The position numbers and the translations under genes are program-made. A stretch of DNA of 64,000 bases from Aeromonas sp. RU39B (GTDB lineage Bacteria; Pseudomonadota; Gammaproteobacteria; Enterobacterales; Aeromonadaceae): contig NZ_FTMJ01000010.1 in assembly GCF_900156095.1 (NCBI RefSeq), positions 88,089 through 152,088 on the forward strand, given 5' to 3'. The notes under the pieces are model-generated. The model made no database searches, was not told where the DNA came from, and worked only from the letters and a program-made list of their open reading frames with translations. Shown piece by piece: positions 7,902 through 16,884 of this stretch (the stretch's first letter is position 1; every line of letters begins with the position of its first letter).

Positions 7902-10900
7902 TTACGGCATCTGCTTAGGCAACTGAGCCAGCGCCGCTTTCACGGCTGCTTCCAGCTGGGGATCCCGCCCGGCCAGCTGATCGGCGGGGGTGTAGCGCAC
8001 CAGTTGGTCCGGTTGCTGCTCATGGTTTTCATAGATAGCGCCATCCGGCGTGCGCAGTGCCAGGGTCGGGATGCCGTATTCCAACCCCGGGATCAGGCGC
8101 GACTGGTGGTTGTAGACCATGGTACCGGTGCCGGGGATGGGCTCTCCGACCAGCGGCCCCAGTTTTAGCGTCTGGTAGTAGCGGGTAAAGGCGGATCCTT
8201 CCGAATAGCTGGCAGCATTGGCCAGCACCACGCTCGGTTTGGTCCATTGGCGGGTGGCGGCGTCGGGCGCACCCTTGCCAGCCTGTGGCCAACTACTGGC
8301 CATGCCCTGGCGCTCACCATTGCCAGAGAGAAACTCCACCAGGGTATTGGCCAGATAACCACCCTGATTGAAACGCACATCGACGATCAACGCCTCTTTC
8401 TGCCGCTCGCGCCCCAGTGCATCGGCTACCACGTCGGCATAGACCTGACTGCTCATCTCCGGCAGATAGACATAACCGACGCGGCCTTGGCTGAGGGTAT
8501 GTACTTGCTCGCGACGCTGCTCGGCCCACTGCTTTAGCAATAATGTCTGCTCGGCGGTCAGACTGATGGCCTCCACCACCGCGTTTAATGGCTTGCCTTG
8601 ATGGGTGGCGTGCAGCTGCAGCGGCTGTCCGGCCTGATGATTGAGCGCCTGATCGAGCTGCGGCAGGCTGTTGACCGGTTGATCGTTGATGGTGTGCAGC
8701 AGGTCACCGACTTGCAGGTCGCTCTCCATATCGAGCGGACCACCGGCCAGCAGTGCTTGCAGGCGCAGACCCTGCGGCGTCTCTTCAAAATAACCACCGA
8801 TGCTGGCCGTTTCATCCATATGCCGCGATGTTGAGGCGGGCGGCAGGCCCCAGGTGTGTGACACATTGAGCTCACCGGCCAGCTCGCCAAGCAGGGTGGT
8901 GTAGTCCTGCGGATTGCTGATGGAGGGTAGAAAACGGCGGTAGGCGCTGACCAGCTGCTCCCAGGGTGTTCCATTCATGTCGGGGCTAAAGAACTCGCTG
9001 CGGGTCAGTCGCACGATCTGCTCGAAACTGGCCTGCATCCGCTCTTGCCAGCGACTCTCCTGTTGCAACGTAAACGGCTGGGTGGTGGCTTCACCACTAT
9101 CCAGGTTAATGCGGGTCAGTTGGCCATCTCCAATCAGAATGGCCTGATTAGCCTCTGCATCAAGACTGGCCAAGGCCGGACCGGGCTGCTCATCAAACAG
9201 CGGCTCGCTCTGGCCTTTGTGCAGATCGTAGCGATAGCCCTTGATGACCGGATGAGTGCCATCGGGCGACTCTTCCACCAGATAAAGCAGGGCGCCATGG
9301 TGCAGGCGGCTGGCGAGCAGGACACCCGGCAGCGGCAGTTGCAGTGCCTGACGATAAGCCAGCCGGTCACTCTCAAACGGGTAGCCCGACTCTGGCGCCG
9401 ATCGCTCGGCCAGCACATCGGCTCGTGCCGCCCGGCTGCTGTACAGCCCGAGCAGGGTGCGCCCGAGTGGCTCCCCATCGGCATCGAGCAGACCGTACTG
9501 GGTTGACTGCCAATAGAGCAGGGCGCCGTCGTCACTCCAGCGCGGCTGTTCGTCGAGGTAGCCACTCTGACTGACGTTGATCGGGGTCGGCTGGTTGGCG
9601 GCGATGTCGATCACGGCCACCTCTTGCTGCGCCGAGTCCGGCTGTAGCGTCAGCGCCAGGTGGCGGGAATCGGGCGCAAACGCCAGAGTGATTTGGTGGC
9701 GCATCGGGTTGAAGCTGGCGCCAAGCAGCTCGCGCTGCCGGTGCTTAACCATGTCCAACAGATGTACCGCCTGCCCATCTTGCACAAAGGCCAGCCACAA
9801 TCCATCCGGGCTCAGGGTCGGGTTGCTGATGGTATGGCCGGGTAGATGCAGCAGCAGTGCGTCAGTCAGTGTGCCGGGGGAACTCAGAGGTGCGTCGCTA
9901 GCGGGCTTTAAGGTATAGATCGCCGCTTCGCCAGAATGCTCGGAGAGGTAGAGAATGCCGCGCCCATCCGGCAGATAGTGCGGTTCACTCTCCTCTGCCG
10001 GTGTGCGGGTCAGGGGGCGGCTGCGCCCGTTGGCCAGATCGATGGCAAACAGATCGCCGCGCGCCACCACCACGGCTTCGCTGGCAGTGGGATTGACCAC
10101 GGCATCGTCGACCTGGGTCAGGCTTTCACTGCTCTGATCCGGCTCTTGGCCCAGCAGGGGGTTAACCACTATCTTGGCGGGCGTGGTGCTGCCTGCGGGC
10201 AAGCGATAGAGCTCGCCATTCCAGCTCCAGGCCAGATCGCCGTTAGCCGCCATGGTGAGTTGGCGCACTGGATGCTGGCGATAGAAGGTGAGCTGGCTCT
10301 CCTTGCCGCTGGCGAGATCCCGCTGCCAGACATTGAAATTGCCACTGCGCTCACTGAGATAGACCACCTGCCGTCCGTCTGCGCTCCACCAGGGATCGCT
10401 GGCCGCGATGCGATCTTCACTCAACTGCTGCTGACGCTCTCCTTGCATCAGCCAGATGCGGCTGACGGCGAACGAGTTCTGGTGTTTACGCCACGGCTGG
10501 TCGGCCGAGGGCATCTGGTAGAGCAGTTGATCGCCGTGTTGGCGGATAGCCTGGGCTGGCAGTGGCAAGTAGGGGGTCAGGTGGTCGCCCTGCAGCGGGG
10601 CGCGGTAGAGGGTCGCGCTGTTCCAGGTGTCTGGCAGGTAGAAATCATAACGGGGCAGCGGTGGACGCTGGCTGCTCAGGATCACCGCTTTGCCATCGTC
10701 GCTGAAGGCGAGGGGGCGATCACTGCCCGAGTCGAAGGTCAGGCGAGTCATGGCGCCGCCTCTGGCGGGCATGACATAGACATCATCATTGCCGTATAAG
10801 TTAGCGGCGAAGGCGATGGTGTGGCCGTCGGGTGACCAGACCGGGCTATGGCTCTGATAATCACTGCCAGTCAGTGCCGTGGCATTGCCACCGTTGGCAC

Positions 10901-11045
10901 TGCTAAGAAACAGCCTTCCCTGCCAGGTAAACAGCAGCTGCTTGCCGTCGGCCGAGAGGGCGGGTTCGCGCAGCCAGAGGGGCTCGCTGGCGTGTACCGC
11001 GGTGGCAAAACAGAGCAAGAGTGAAATGGGTAACCAGCGCAACAT
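7902..11045 (-). CDS. tricorn-type S41 peptidase, exported
   Basis: A 1047-residue protein with a signal peptide (cleavage expected after VHA). The N-terminal two thirds are WD40-like/Dpp-type propeller repeats (for example SPVWSPDGHTIAFAAN and DPWWSADGRQVVYLSE). A PDZ domain (GDLLHTINDQPVNSL) and a C-terminal S41 serine protease domain follow. The Ser-His pair of the tricorn tetrad is seen in NVSHTWG (His about residue 730), and a candidate nucleophile Ser lies in NAASYSEGSAF (about residue 948). The family degrades peptides produced by larger proteases; the signal peptide implies a periplasmic or cell-surface role here. The ATG at 11045 has AGGAG five bases upstream, preferred over an upstream GTG at 11051. 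It is monocistronic. Confidence 0.9.
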   Translation of the reverse strand: MLRWLPISLLLCFATAVHASEPLWLREPALSADGKQLLFTWQGRLFLSSANGGNATALTGSDYQSHSPVWSPDGHTIAFAANLYGNDDVYVMPARGGAMTRLTFDSGSDRPLAFSDDGKAVILSSQRPPLPRYDFYLPDTWNSATLYRAPLQGDHLTPYLPLPAQAIRQHGDQLLYQMPSADQPWRKHQNSFAVSRIWLMQGERQQQLSEDRIAASDPWWSADGRQVVYLSERSGNFNVWQRDLASGKESQLTFYRQHPVRQLTMAANGDLAWSWNGELYRLPAGSTTPAKIVVNPLLGQEPDQSSESLTQVDDAVVNPTASEAVVVARGDLFAIDLANGRSRPLTRTPAEESEPHYLPDGRGILYLSEHSGEAAIYTLKPASDAPLSSPGTLTDALLLHLPGHTISNPTLSPDGLWLAFVQDGQAVHLLDMVKHRQRELLGASFNPMRHQITLAFAPDSRHLALTLQPDSAQQEVAVIDIAANQPTPINVSQSGYLDEQPRWSDDGALLYWQSTQYGLLDADGEPLGRTLLGLYSSRAARADVLAERSAPESGYPFESDRLAYRQALQLPLPGVLLASRLHHGALLYLVEESPDGTHPVIKGYRYDLHKGQSEPLFDEQPGPALASLDAEANQAILIGDGQLTRINLDSGEATTQPFTLQQESRWQERMQASFEQIVRLTRSEFFSPDMNGTPWEQLVSAYRRFLPSISNPQDYTTLLGELAGELNVSHTWGLPPASTSRHMDETASIGGYFEETPQGLRLQALLAGGPLDMESDLQVGDLLHTINDQPVNSLPQLDQALNHQAGQPLQLHATHQGKPLNAVVEAISLTAEQTLLLKQWAEQRREQVHTLSQGRVGYVYLPEMSSQVYADVVADALGRERQKEALIVDVRFNQGGYLANTLVEFLSGNGERQGMASSWPQAGKGAPDAATRQWTKPSVVLANAASYSEGSAFTRYYQTLKLGPLVGEPIPGTGTMVYNHQSRLIPGLEYGIPTLALRTPDGAIYENHEQQPDQLVRYTPADQLAGRDPQLEAAVKAALAQLPKQMP

Positions 11046-11321
11046 GACCACTCCTGGCGGGATCAGAGGCTTATATTGTGGCCCCCGTCACACCAGATTT
11101 CATCAAATGATTGGCGGTATCCCACTGTTTTATAACCGGAACGCGCGCCAGCCCCGGCTAGCTTTCAGGATTTGTTCAGTGCGCTGTATTGAGTATTGAT
11201 GGCGTTTCAATATGATGTCGCACGCCGCGTCACGGCCTGTCGCAAGCAGGCCCGGTTGCGAGGCGGGCGGTTCGGATGTAAACAGAGAGACAATGCCCAT
11301 AGAGGCGGCTCGAGGGATGGA

Positions 11322-11798
11322 ATGAGAGCGGTATTGATTGGTTTGCTGGCCCTGTGGCCGGCGTTGAGTTTTGCGTCCTTGTCTGCGGACATGGTGGTGG
11401 TGCACAAGTCCCGCTATAGCCTCTCCTTGATGAAGGATGGCAAGGAAGTGAAGAGTTACTGGATTGCTCTGGGCCCGGCTCCGCGCGGTCATAAAGAGAA
11501 GGAAGGCGATCAGCGCACCCCGGAAGGTCGCTATCTGCTGGACTACAAAAAGACCAATACGGGTTATTACAAGGCCATTCATATCAGCTATCCCAGCCTG
11601 AATGACATGGCGGCTGCCAAGGCCAAGGGTGTCGAGCCGGGTGGCATGATTCTGATCCACGGTCAGCGCAACAGCTGGGGTGACCCGGCGGTGCAGCGCT
11701 CCAACTGGACCAACGGTTGTATTGCCCTGCTCAACAAGGACATGGATGAGGTGTACAACGCCATTGAGCCGGGTACCCCCATCGTGATCTATCCCTGA
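11322..11798 (+). CDS. L,D-transpeptidase family protein (YkuD domain)
   Basis: A 158-residue exported enzyme with a signal peptide (MRAVLIGLLALWPALSFA) and one YkuD catalytic domain with the HG...(S/T)xGC signature, seen as MILIHGQRNSWG and NWTNGCIALLNKD; the Cys is the nucleophile. Such enzymes form 3-3 peptidoglycan cross-links, attach lipoproteins to peptidoglycan, or (YafK/DpaA) cut them off. The compact single domain and the QRNSWG spacing are closest in style to YafK, but the protein is shorter, so I leave the activity open. The start at 11322 gives a proper signal peptide; the longer reading from 11196 does not. Confidence 0.88.
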   Translation: MRAVLIGLLALWPALSFASLSADMVVVHKSRYSLSLMKDGKEVKSYWIALGPAPRGHKEKEGDQRTPEGRYLLDYKKTNTGYYKAIHISYPSLNDMAAAKAKGVEPGGMILIHGQRNSWGDPAVQRSNWTNGCIALLNKDMDEVYNAIEPGTPIVIYP

Positions 11799-11810
11799 TG
11801 TGATCGCCAT

Positions 11811-11839
11811 CGGCGGATTTCTGCTTTGGGAATCCGCCG
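11811..11839 (+). terminator. hairpin after the L,D-transpeptidase gene
   Basis: Perfect 9-bp arms CGGCGGATT / AATCCGCCG with an 11-base loop, 12 bp after the stop codon. There is no immediate T-run (GTGAACAACTTTT follows), so termination is only possible. Confidence 0.45.
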
Positions 11840-11909
11840 TGAACAACTTTTCCCTTCATAAAAGGCACGTAAAGAGCAAGGATATGGCCGATCTTATCGG
11901 AGGTGCCAT

Positions 11910-13439
11910 ATGTCCTTTGTCCAGCACTGCCAGCGTATCGTGCGCAATCCCCATCTATCCCCGGCCCAGAAGGCGCGTCTGTTGTCGCTCGAGGCCGAAA
12001 ATGCCCTGCCTTATCCCGACTTGCCGCCAGCTGTGCGCGAAGCGCTCGATGCTCGCATCATCTGCGACATGTACGAAGGCCACGCGCCTTACAAAGGGCG
12101 CTATGTGCTGCCCGATTACGAACGGTTTCTGACTCGCGGCTCCCGCTGGCTGGAGCTGGACGCGCCGCGCGATTTGGACGAAGCCATCGAGGCACTGCGC
12201 ATTCTTTACCATCATGTACCGTCAGTGACCGGCATGCCGGTCTGGCTGGGACGGCTGGATCAGCTCCTGTTGCCTTTTATCGGTGGTGTGCCGGAAGAGA
12301 CGCTCTATCGCAAACTCAAGGCGCTCTGGGTCTATCTGGATCGGGTGTTGCCCGACGCCTTTATGCACGTCAACGTGGGGCCGGATGATAACCCGGTCTG
12401 CCGCCTGATCCTGCGCATCGACGCCGAGCTCAAGCAGGTCGCGCCCAACCTGACCCTGTTTTATGACCCGGAGATATCGCCCGACTCCCTGCTGTTGCAA
12501 GGGGTGACCAATATTGCCGAGTGCAGCAAACCGCACATCGCCAACTACCCGCTTAATCAGGCCGATTTCGACAGCCGTGGTTTTGGCATTGTCAGCTGCT
12601 ACAACGTGCTGCCGATCGGTGGTGGCGCCAATACTCTGACCCGTCTCAACCTCAAGGCCGTGGCTGAGTTGAGTCAGGATGTGGATGACTTTATCGGCAA
12701 CCAGCTGCCCCATTACTGCGAGCTGATGTCCCAGCTGATTGAGGCGCGCTGCCGCTTCCTGCACGAAGAGTCCGGCTTCTTCCAGAGCTTCCTGTGTGAA
12801 GAGGGGATCATCGAAGAGGCGCGCTTTGTGCCCATGTTTGGCATCTATGCCATGGCCGAAGCGGTCAACATCCTGCTGGAGAAGAGTCAGCTGACCGGCC
12901 GTTATGGGCAGGATGAGGGGGCCAACCGGCTTGGTCATCGCATCTCGGCCACGCTGGCTGCCTTCGTGGCAGTGCGCCAGTTTGCCCACGCCTGGCGCGG
13001 ACGGGCGTTGTTGCACTCCCAGGCAGGGCTGAGCATCGATCAGGGCACCACACCCGGCGTGCGTATCCCCTATGGCCAGGAGCCGGATCCTGCCACCCAT
13101 TTGCTGGCGCTGGCGCCGCACCATCGCTTCTACAGCTCGGGGGTGAGTGAAATTCTGACGCTGGAGCCTACCATCCGGCAGAACCCGCAGGCCATGATGC
13201 AGTTGTGCAAAGGGGGCTTTGCCCTCGGTATGCGCGAATTCTCGGCCAACGTAGCGGGCCATGATTTGGTGCGAGTTACCGGCTACATGGTGAAGCTTTC
13301 CGATATCGCGGCGCTGTCCGAGCACGGCTCACGCGTCAACACCACTGGACTGGGCGCCGAGGCAGCCGAGTTAACCGGAATTTTGCAGCGCCGACCGCGC
13401 GTGGTGAGCGATGAAAATCTGGCAGGCCAGCGTCAGTAG
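11910..13439 (+). CDS. yjjI: YjjI-family glycyl radical enzyme
   Basis: A 509-residue protein of the YjjI family, glycyl-radical enzymes of unknown substrate and shorter than pyruvate formate-lyase. The C-terminal RVTGY motif (LVRVTGYMVKL) carries the Gly that becomes the radical, close to the RVSGY of better-known members. A conserved Cys lies in FGIVSCYNVLPIGGGANTL, where the catalytic thiyl residue is expected. The last 29 bp overlap the activase gene yjjW. The ATG has GGAGG upstream. Such radicals are destroyed by oxygen, so it is expected to work anaerobically. No clear FNR site is visible in the 111 bp upstream. Confidence 0.93.
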   Translation: MSFVQHCQRIVRNPHLSPAQKARLLSLEAENALPYPDLPPAVREALDARIICDMYEGHAPYKGRYVLPDYERFLTRGSRWLELDAPRDLDEAIEALRILYHHVPSVTGMPVWLGRLDQLLLPFIGGVPEETLYRKLKALWVYLDRVLPDAFMHVNVGPDDNPVCRLILRIDAELKQVAPNLTLFYDPEISPDSLLLQGVTNIAECSKPHIANYPLNQADFDSRGFGIVSCYNVLPIGGGANTLTRLNLKAVAELSQDVDDFIGNQLPHYCELMSQLIEARCRFLHEESGFFQSFLCEEGIIEEARFVPMFGIYAMAEAVNILLEKSQLTGRYGQDEGANRLGHRISATLAAFVAVRQFAHAWRGRALLHSQAGLSIDQGTTPGVRIPYGQEPDPATHLLALAPHHRFYSSGVSEILTLEPTIRQNPQAMMQLCKGGFALGMREFSANVAGHDLVRVTGYMVKLSDIAALSEHGSRVNTTGLGAEAAELTGILQRRPRVVSDENLAGQRQ

Positions 13440-14271
13440 GCTGCTGACCTTCTCCTGTGTGGACGGACCGGGCAATCGCCTGGTCCTGTTCCTGCAGGGG
13501 TGCAACTTTCACTGCCCCACCTGTCACAATCCGCACACCATTGGCCGCTGCGATCACTGTGGCGAGTGCGTGCCCGGTTGCCCGGCCACGGCGCTCAGTT
13601 GGCAAGATGGCCGGGTGGTCTGGAACGACGCCCTCTGCACTCACTGCGATCACTGCCTTGCGGTGTGTCCGCGCAGTGCCAGCCCCAAGACCCGAACCAT
13701 GACGGTGGCGGACGTGATCGATGTGCTGCGCCGCTACGCCCTACTGCTTACCGGGATCACGGTTTCCGGTGGTGAGGCGACCACCCAGCTGCCGTTTGTG
13801 CTGGCGCTGTTTGCTGCCATTAAAGCGGCCCCCGATTTGGCCCATCTTACCTGTCTGGTCGATAGCAACGGCTATCTGCCTGAAGAGGGGTGGCAAAAAC
13901 TGCTGCCGGTGTGCGACGGGGTGATGGTTGATCTCAAGGGGTGGCAGGAGCCGGTGCATCAGGCCTTGACCGGTCGCAGTGGCGAGCGGGTGCGCCACGC
14001 TATCGAATTTCTGGCACGCCACCATCGGCTGGCCGAGCTGCGTCTGTTGCATATACCGGGACGCAGTGACTTTGAGCACCACCTGCCCGAACTGGTGGCT
14101 TGGTTGCAGCAGCTGGGTCCGGTGCCACTGCGCCTCAATGGTTTTCGCCAACATGGCGTGCGCGGCGAGGCAGCGAATTGGCTGGCGGCCACCCGCTCCG
14201 AGCTGGAGCAACTGGAAAGTTCCATTCGGAATCTCGGCTGGCGCGGGAGTATCACATTGCCGGCCTTGTGA
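13411..14271 (+). CDS. yjjW: YjjW-family glycyl radical enzyme activase (radical SAM)
   Basis: A 286-residue radical-SAM enzyme that abstracts hydrogen from the YjjI glycine. The radical-SAM Cys motif CNFHCPTC (CX3CX2C) is near residue 32, followed by two ferredoxin-type clusters (CDHCGECVPGC and CTHCDHCLAVCP), as usual for activases of this group. ITVSGGEATTQ is the SAM-contacting GGE motif. The start lies inside yjjI in another frame, giving a 29-bp overlap that implies coupled expression. Confidence 0.94.
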   Translation: MKIWQASVSRLLTFSCVDGPGNRLVLFLQGCNFHCPTCHNPHTIGRCDHCGECVPGCPATALSWQDGRVVWNDALCTHCDHCLAVCPRSASPKTRTMTVADVIDVLRRYALLLTGITVSGGEATTQLPFVLALFAAIKAAPDLAHLTCLVDSNGYLPEEGWQKLLPVCDGVMVDLKGWQEPVHQALTGRSGERVRHAIEFLARHHRLAELRLLHIPGRSDFEHHLPELVAWLQQLGPVPLRLNGFRQHGVRGEAANWLAATRSELEQLESSIRNLGWRGSITLPAL

Positions 14272-14350
14272 GTCCCTTAACAGAGATCCGATCTCTGTCA
14301 CTCGCTCTGTTTTGGGCTGGGAAAGCTGCGCCGCTGTGTGATAGAAAGGG

Positions 14351-14383
14351 GCACCTTGCGCCGGTACGCTGCCGGCAAGGTGC
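14351..14383 (+). terminator. hairpin after yjjW
   Basis: Inverted repeat GCACCTTG / CAAGGTGC enclosing an inner CCGG / CCGG pair. It is followed by TTCATCA rather than a T-run, so it may be a weak terminator or an RNA-stability element between yjjW and the EAL gene. Confidence 0.4.
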
Positions 14384-14411
14384 TTCATCACCTCGCTGAC
14401 ACGGGTCTGCC

Positions 14412-15959
14412 ATGCTGCGTTTGCTCCTCACCCTGCTGCTGTTTTTGCTGACGTTGACGCTGGGCGCGTGGGGCATCTATCACTCCTATCTTGATGATCT
14501 CGAGCGTCATGCCCGTCAATCTGCCGAGCACGCCCGCACCATTATCGACAGCATGATCGATCAGGCGCAGCGGGCCAATGCGGCCGTTCTGCCTGATGCC
14601 GGGGCGCCCTGTGCCAATGTTGAATTATCGCTGCGGGAGCAGGCGGCGCTGGGGCTGTTTATCCGCAGTGTCAATCTGGCTTGGAAAGGTCGGCTGTATT
14701 GCACCTCCCTGTTTGGCGTGGTGGATGAGGCCGATGAACCCGAGCTCTACACCGGTCGCACCTTGTTACTGATGAAGGGCAATCGGGTGCGGCAGAATCA
14801 CCCCTTGCTGGTGATTCGCCAGGAGCGCGGCGATGGCGTTGCGCTGACTGCCATTGATGGCCAGTCGCTCAGTTTTATGCTCGATCTGGGTCGTGGCAAT
14901 AGTTGGGTGATATTGCAGGTGGGATCGGTTTGGCTCGACGGTCATGGCCGTTTTGGCAATGTGCCGGCACCGATGGCAAATACGTCAGCTGTGCGGGTGG
15001 TTTCCAAACGCTATCCCTTTGTCATCGATAGTGGCTATATAACCGCAGTGAACTGGCAGTCAGCCTGGCACGCGCGTCAGATGGTTTTTCTGATGTTGTT
15101 GCTGATAAGCACCTTGTTCGCGGTGTTGCTATGGTGGCAACTGGGCCGCTCCCGCTCCCCGTCGGGCGAGTTGGAGCGCGCCTTGCGGGCCCGCGAGTTT
15201 GTCCCCTATCTGCAACCTATGGTGGCGGGTGATACCGAGCAGATGGTGGGCGTCGAGGTGTTGATGCGCTGGCAGCATCCGACGGCAGGTTTGATTCGTC
15301 CGGATCTGTTTATTCCCCAGGCCGAAGCATCGGGTTTGATCCTGCCGATGACCTCGCAAATGATGCAGCAGGTAGCGCGCTCTTTGAAGAGCATCCAGCA
15401 CACCTTCCCGGCCGGCTTTCACGTCGGCTTCAATATCTGCGCTGCCCATTGCCACGATAGCGGCAAACTCTATGAGGATTGCTACCAGTTTCTGGCCTAC
15501 TTTGAACCGGGGCGGGTGACGCTGGTGCTTGAACTCACCGAGCGGGAGTTGCTGGTGGAAGATGCCGGCACCCTCGAGCTATTCCGCCGTCTCGATGCCA
15601 TGGGGGTCAAGCTGGCCATCGATGACTTTGGTACCGGTCACTCCAGCCTGAGTTATCTGCAGCGCTTCCACGTGGATATTCTCAAGATCGATCAATCATT
15701 TATTCGTCGGATCGGGACCGAATCCCTCTCCGAGCATATCGTTGATAACGTGATTGATCTGGCCAGCCGTCTCGGGCTGGTGCTGGTGGCAGAAGGGGTG
15801 GAAACTGCCGAGCAGGCGAGCTACCTCAAGGCCAAAAAGGTGGATCTGCTGCAAGGGTTCTATTTTGGCCGGCCTGAGCCGATGCGCAGCTTTATCACCC
15901 GCTGGTTATCAGGTGAGGCGGGGCAATCCGCCCGCCAATTCCACCAACCGGCGCCGTAA
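14412..15959 (+). CDS. cyclic-di-GMP phosphodiesterase, CSS-motif plus EAL domain
   Basis: A 515-residue membrane protein. It has one N-terminal membrane segment (residues 3-22), a periplasmic CSS-type sensor domain (CANVELS and later YCTSLFG, the Cys-Ser/Thr-Ser motif), a second membrane segment near 220-240 and a C-terminal EAL domain. The EAL active site looks intact: GVEVLMRW at the signature position, N in FNICAAHC, ELTERELL, AIDDFGTGHSS, K in ILKIDQSFI, E in VAEGVET and LQGFYFGRP. It should hydrolyse c-di-GMP to pGpG. In E. coli members of this class the CSS thiols sense periplasmic redox state. Its last 51 bp overlap the convergent LysR gene. Confidence 0.94.
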   Translation: MLRLLLTLLLFLLTLTLGAWGIYHSYLDDLERHARQSAEHARTIIDSMIDQAQRANAAVLPDAGAPCANVELSLREQAALGLFIRSVNLAWKGRLYCTSLFGVVDEADEPELYTGRTLLLMKGNRVRQNHPLLVIRQERGDGVALTAIDGQSLSFMLDLGRGNSWVILQVGSVWLDGHGRFGNVPAPMANTSAVRVVSKRYPFVIDSGYITAVNWQSAWHARQMVFLMLLLISTLFAVLLWWQLGRSRSPSGELERALRAREFVPYLQPMVAGDTEQMVGVEVLMRWQHPTAGLIRPDLFIPQAEASGLILPMTSQMMQQVARSLKSIQHTFPAGFHVGFNICAAHCHDSGKLYEDCYQFLAYFEPGRVTLVLELTERELLVEDAGTLELFRRLDAMGVKLAIDDFGTGHSSLSYLQRFHVDILKIDQSFIRRIGTESLSEHIVDNVIDLASRLGLVLVAEGVETAEQASYLKAKKVDLLQGFYFGRPEPMRSFITRWLSGEAGQSARQFHQPAP

Positions 15960-16838
15960 CCAGCGCATGGCCGGATCTTGTCCGGCCGGTCCAAACCAGA
16001 CCAGTGAATAGGTAACCGCGCCGTAGGCAAACGGCACCGGACGGCTTACCAATCCAAGCTCATTATGACGCGACGCGGCCCAGCCTTGACTGCAGGTAAG
16101 GATGAGATCGCTGTGGCGACAAAGTGCGGCGGCGCTGGCAAAGTCGGGCAGGGTGGCGCCAATGCGCCGCTGTACCTGCATCTGGGCCAGTTGCTGCTCA
16201 AAGAAGGGGGTCGCCAGCTCCTCGTCGCGAATCGCTAAATGACGCCAGCCAAGATAGCTATCCAACGTCCACTCGGCGGCCAGCGCCGGATGGTCGGGGC
16301 GCAGCAGACAGATCAAGCGATCCTCATAGAGGGTCTGCCACTCCAGTCCGGTATGGCGAGGCTGGCTCTGATCGTGCGGCAAAATGACAAAATCCAGCCG
16401 CCCTTGCGCCAGCGCGTCGAGCCCGCGCGCCTCTTTGTTCCACACCTCAGGCACCAACCCCGGCACGTCCTGCATCAGTTGGCCAAGCAGCGGCCCACCG
16501 AGCCACTCCATCGAGCTTTCGCGCAGGGCTATTCGCAAAGTGCCCTGCCACCGAGCGGGTTCGAATTCGCCCTCACCGAGCAGCGTATTCAGATCGACCA
16601 GCAACCGATGCAGGCTGGGAGCCAGGCGTTCGGCAAACACGGTCGGCACCAGCTGGTTGCCCTGACGATAGAACAGCTGATCGCCCAGAGTGTCGCGCAG
16701 CTGTCCCAGCGTCTTGCTGACGGCAGAGGGGCTGGTGCAGAGCCGCTCGGCGGCACGGGTCACGCTCTGGGTATCGAGCAGCATGTGCAGGGTTACCAGA
16801 TGGCGGACGCCGAGGCGAGAGAGGGCAATCAGATCCAT
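15909..16838 (-). CDS. LysR-family transcriptional regulator
   Basis: A 309-residue LysR-type regulator with an N-terminal winged helix (SVTRAAERLCTSPSAVSKTLGQLRDTLGDQLFYR) and a C-terminal substrate-binding domain. It is not a member I can name; the leader LSRLGVRHLVTLHMLLDTQSVTRAAERL resembles the LeuO/NodD-like branch. The gene is convergent with the EAL gene, overlapping it by 51 bp, and lies upstream of tyrB on the other side in the same orientation. Its usual divergent target is not obvious. Confidence 0.92.
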   Translation of the reverse strand: MDLIALSRLGVRHLVTLHMLLDTQSVTRAAERLCTSPSAVSKTLGQLRDTLGDQLFYRQGNQLVPTVFAERLAPSLHRLLVDLNTLLGEGEFEPARWQGTLRIALRESSMEWLGGPLLGQLMQDVPGLVPEVWNKEARGLDALAQGRLDFVILPHDQSQPRHTGLEWQTLYEDRLICLLRPDHPALAAEWTLDSYLGWRHLAIRDEELATPFFEQQLAQMQVQRRIGATLPDFASAAALCRHSDLILTCSQGWAASRHNELGLVSRPVPFAYGAVTYSLVWFGPAGQDPAMRWLRRRLVELAGGLPRLT

Positions 16839-16851
16839 GGGGTCACCGGAT

Positions 16852-16877
16852 AAAAAGGACCCCGCCGCAGCGGGGTC
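16852..16877 (-). terminator. intrinsic terminator of tyrB
   Basis: Read on the minus strand: GACCCCGC / GCGGGGTC with a 4-base loop, then C and TTTTT. It lies just after the tyrB stop codon. Confidence 0.9.
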
Positions 16878-16884
16878 GGGGTCA

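Noticed and set aside
11800..12132. 110-codon plus-strand frame at the 5' end of yjjI
   Set aside because: Overlaps yjjI in another frame and lacks a ribosome-binding site.
12222..13325. 367-codon minus-strand frame
   Set aside because: Antisense shadow of yjjI.
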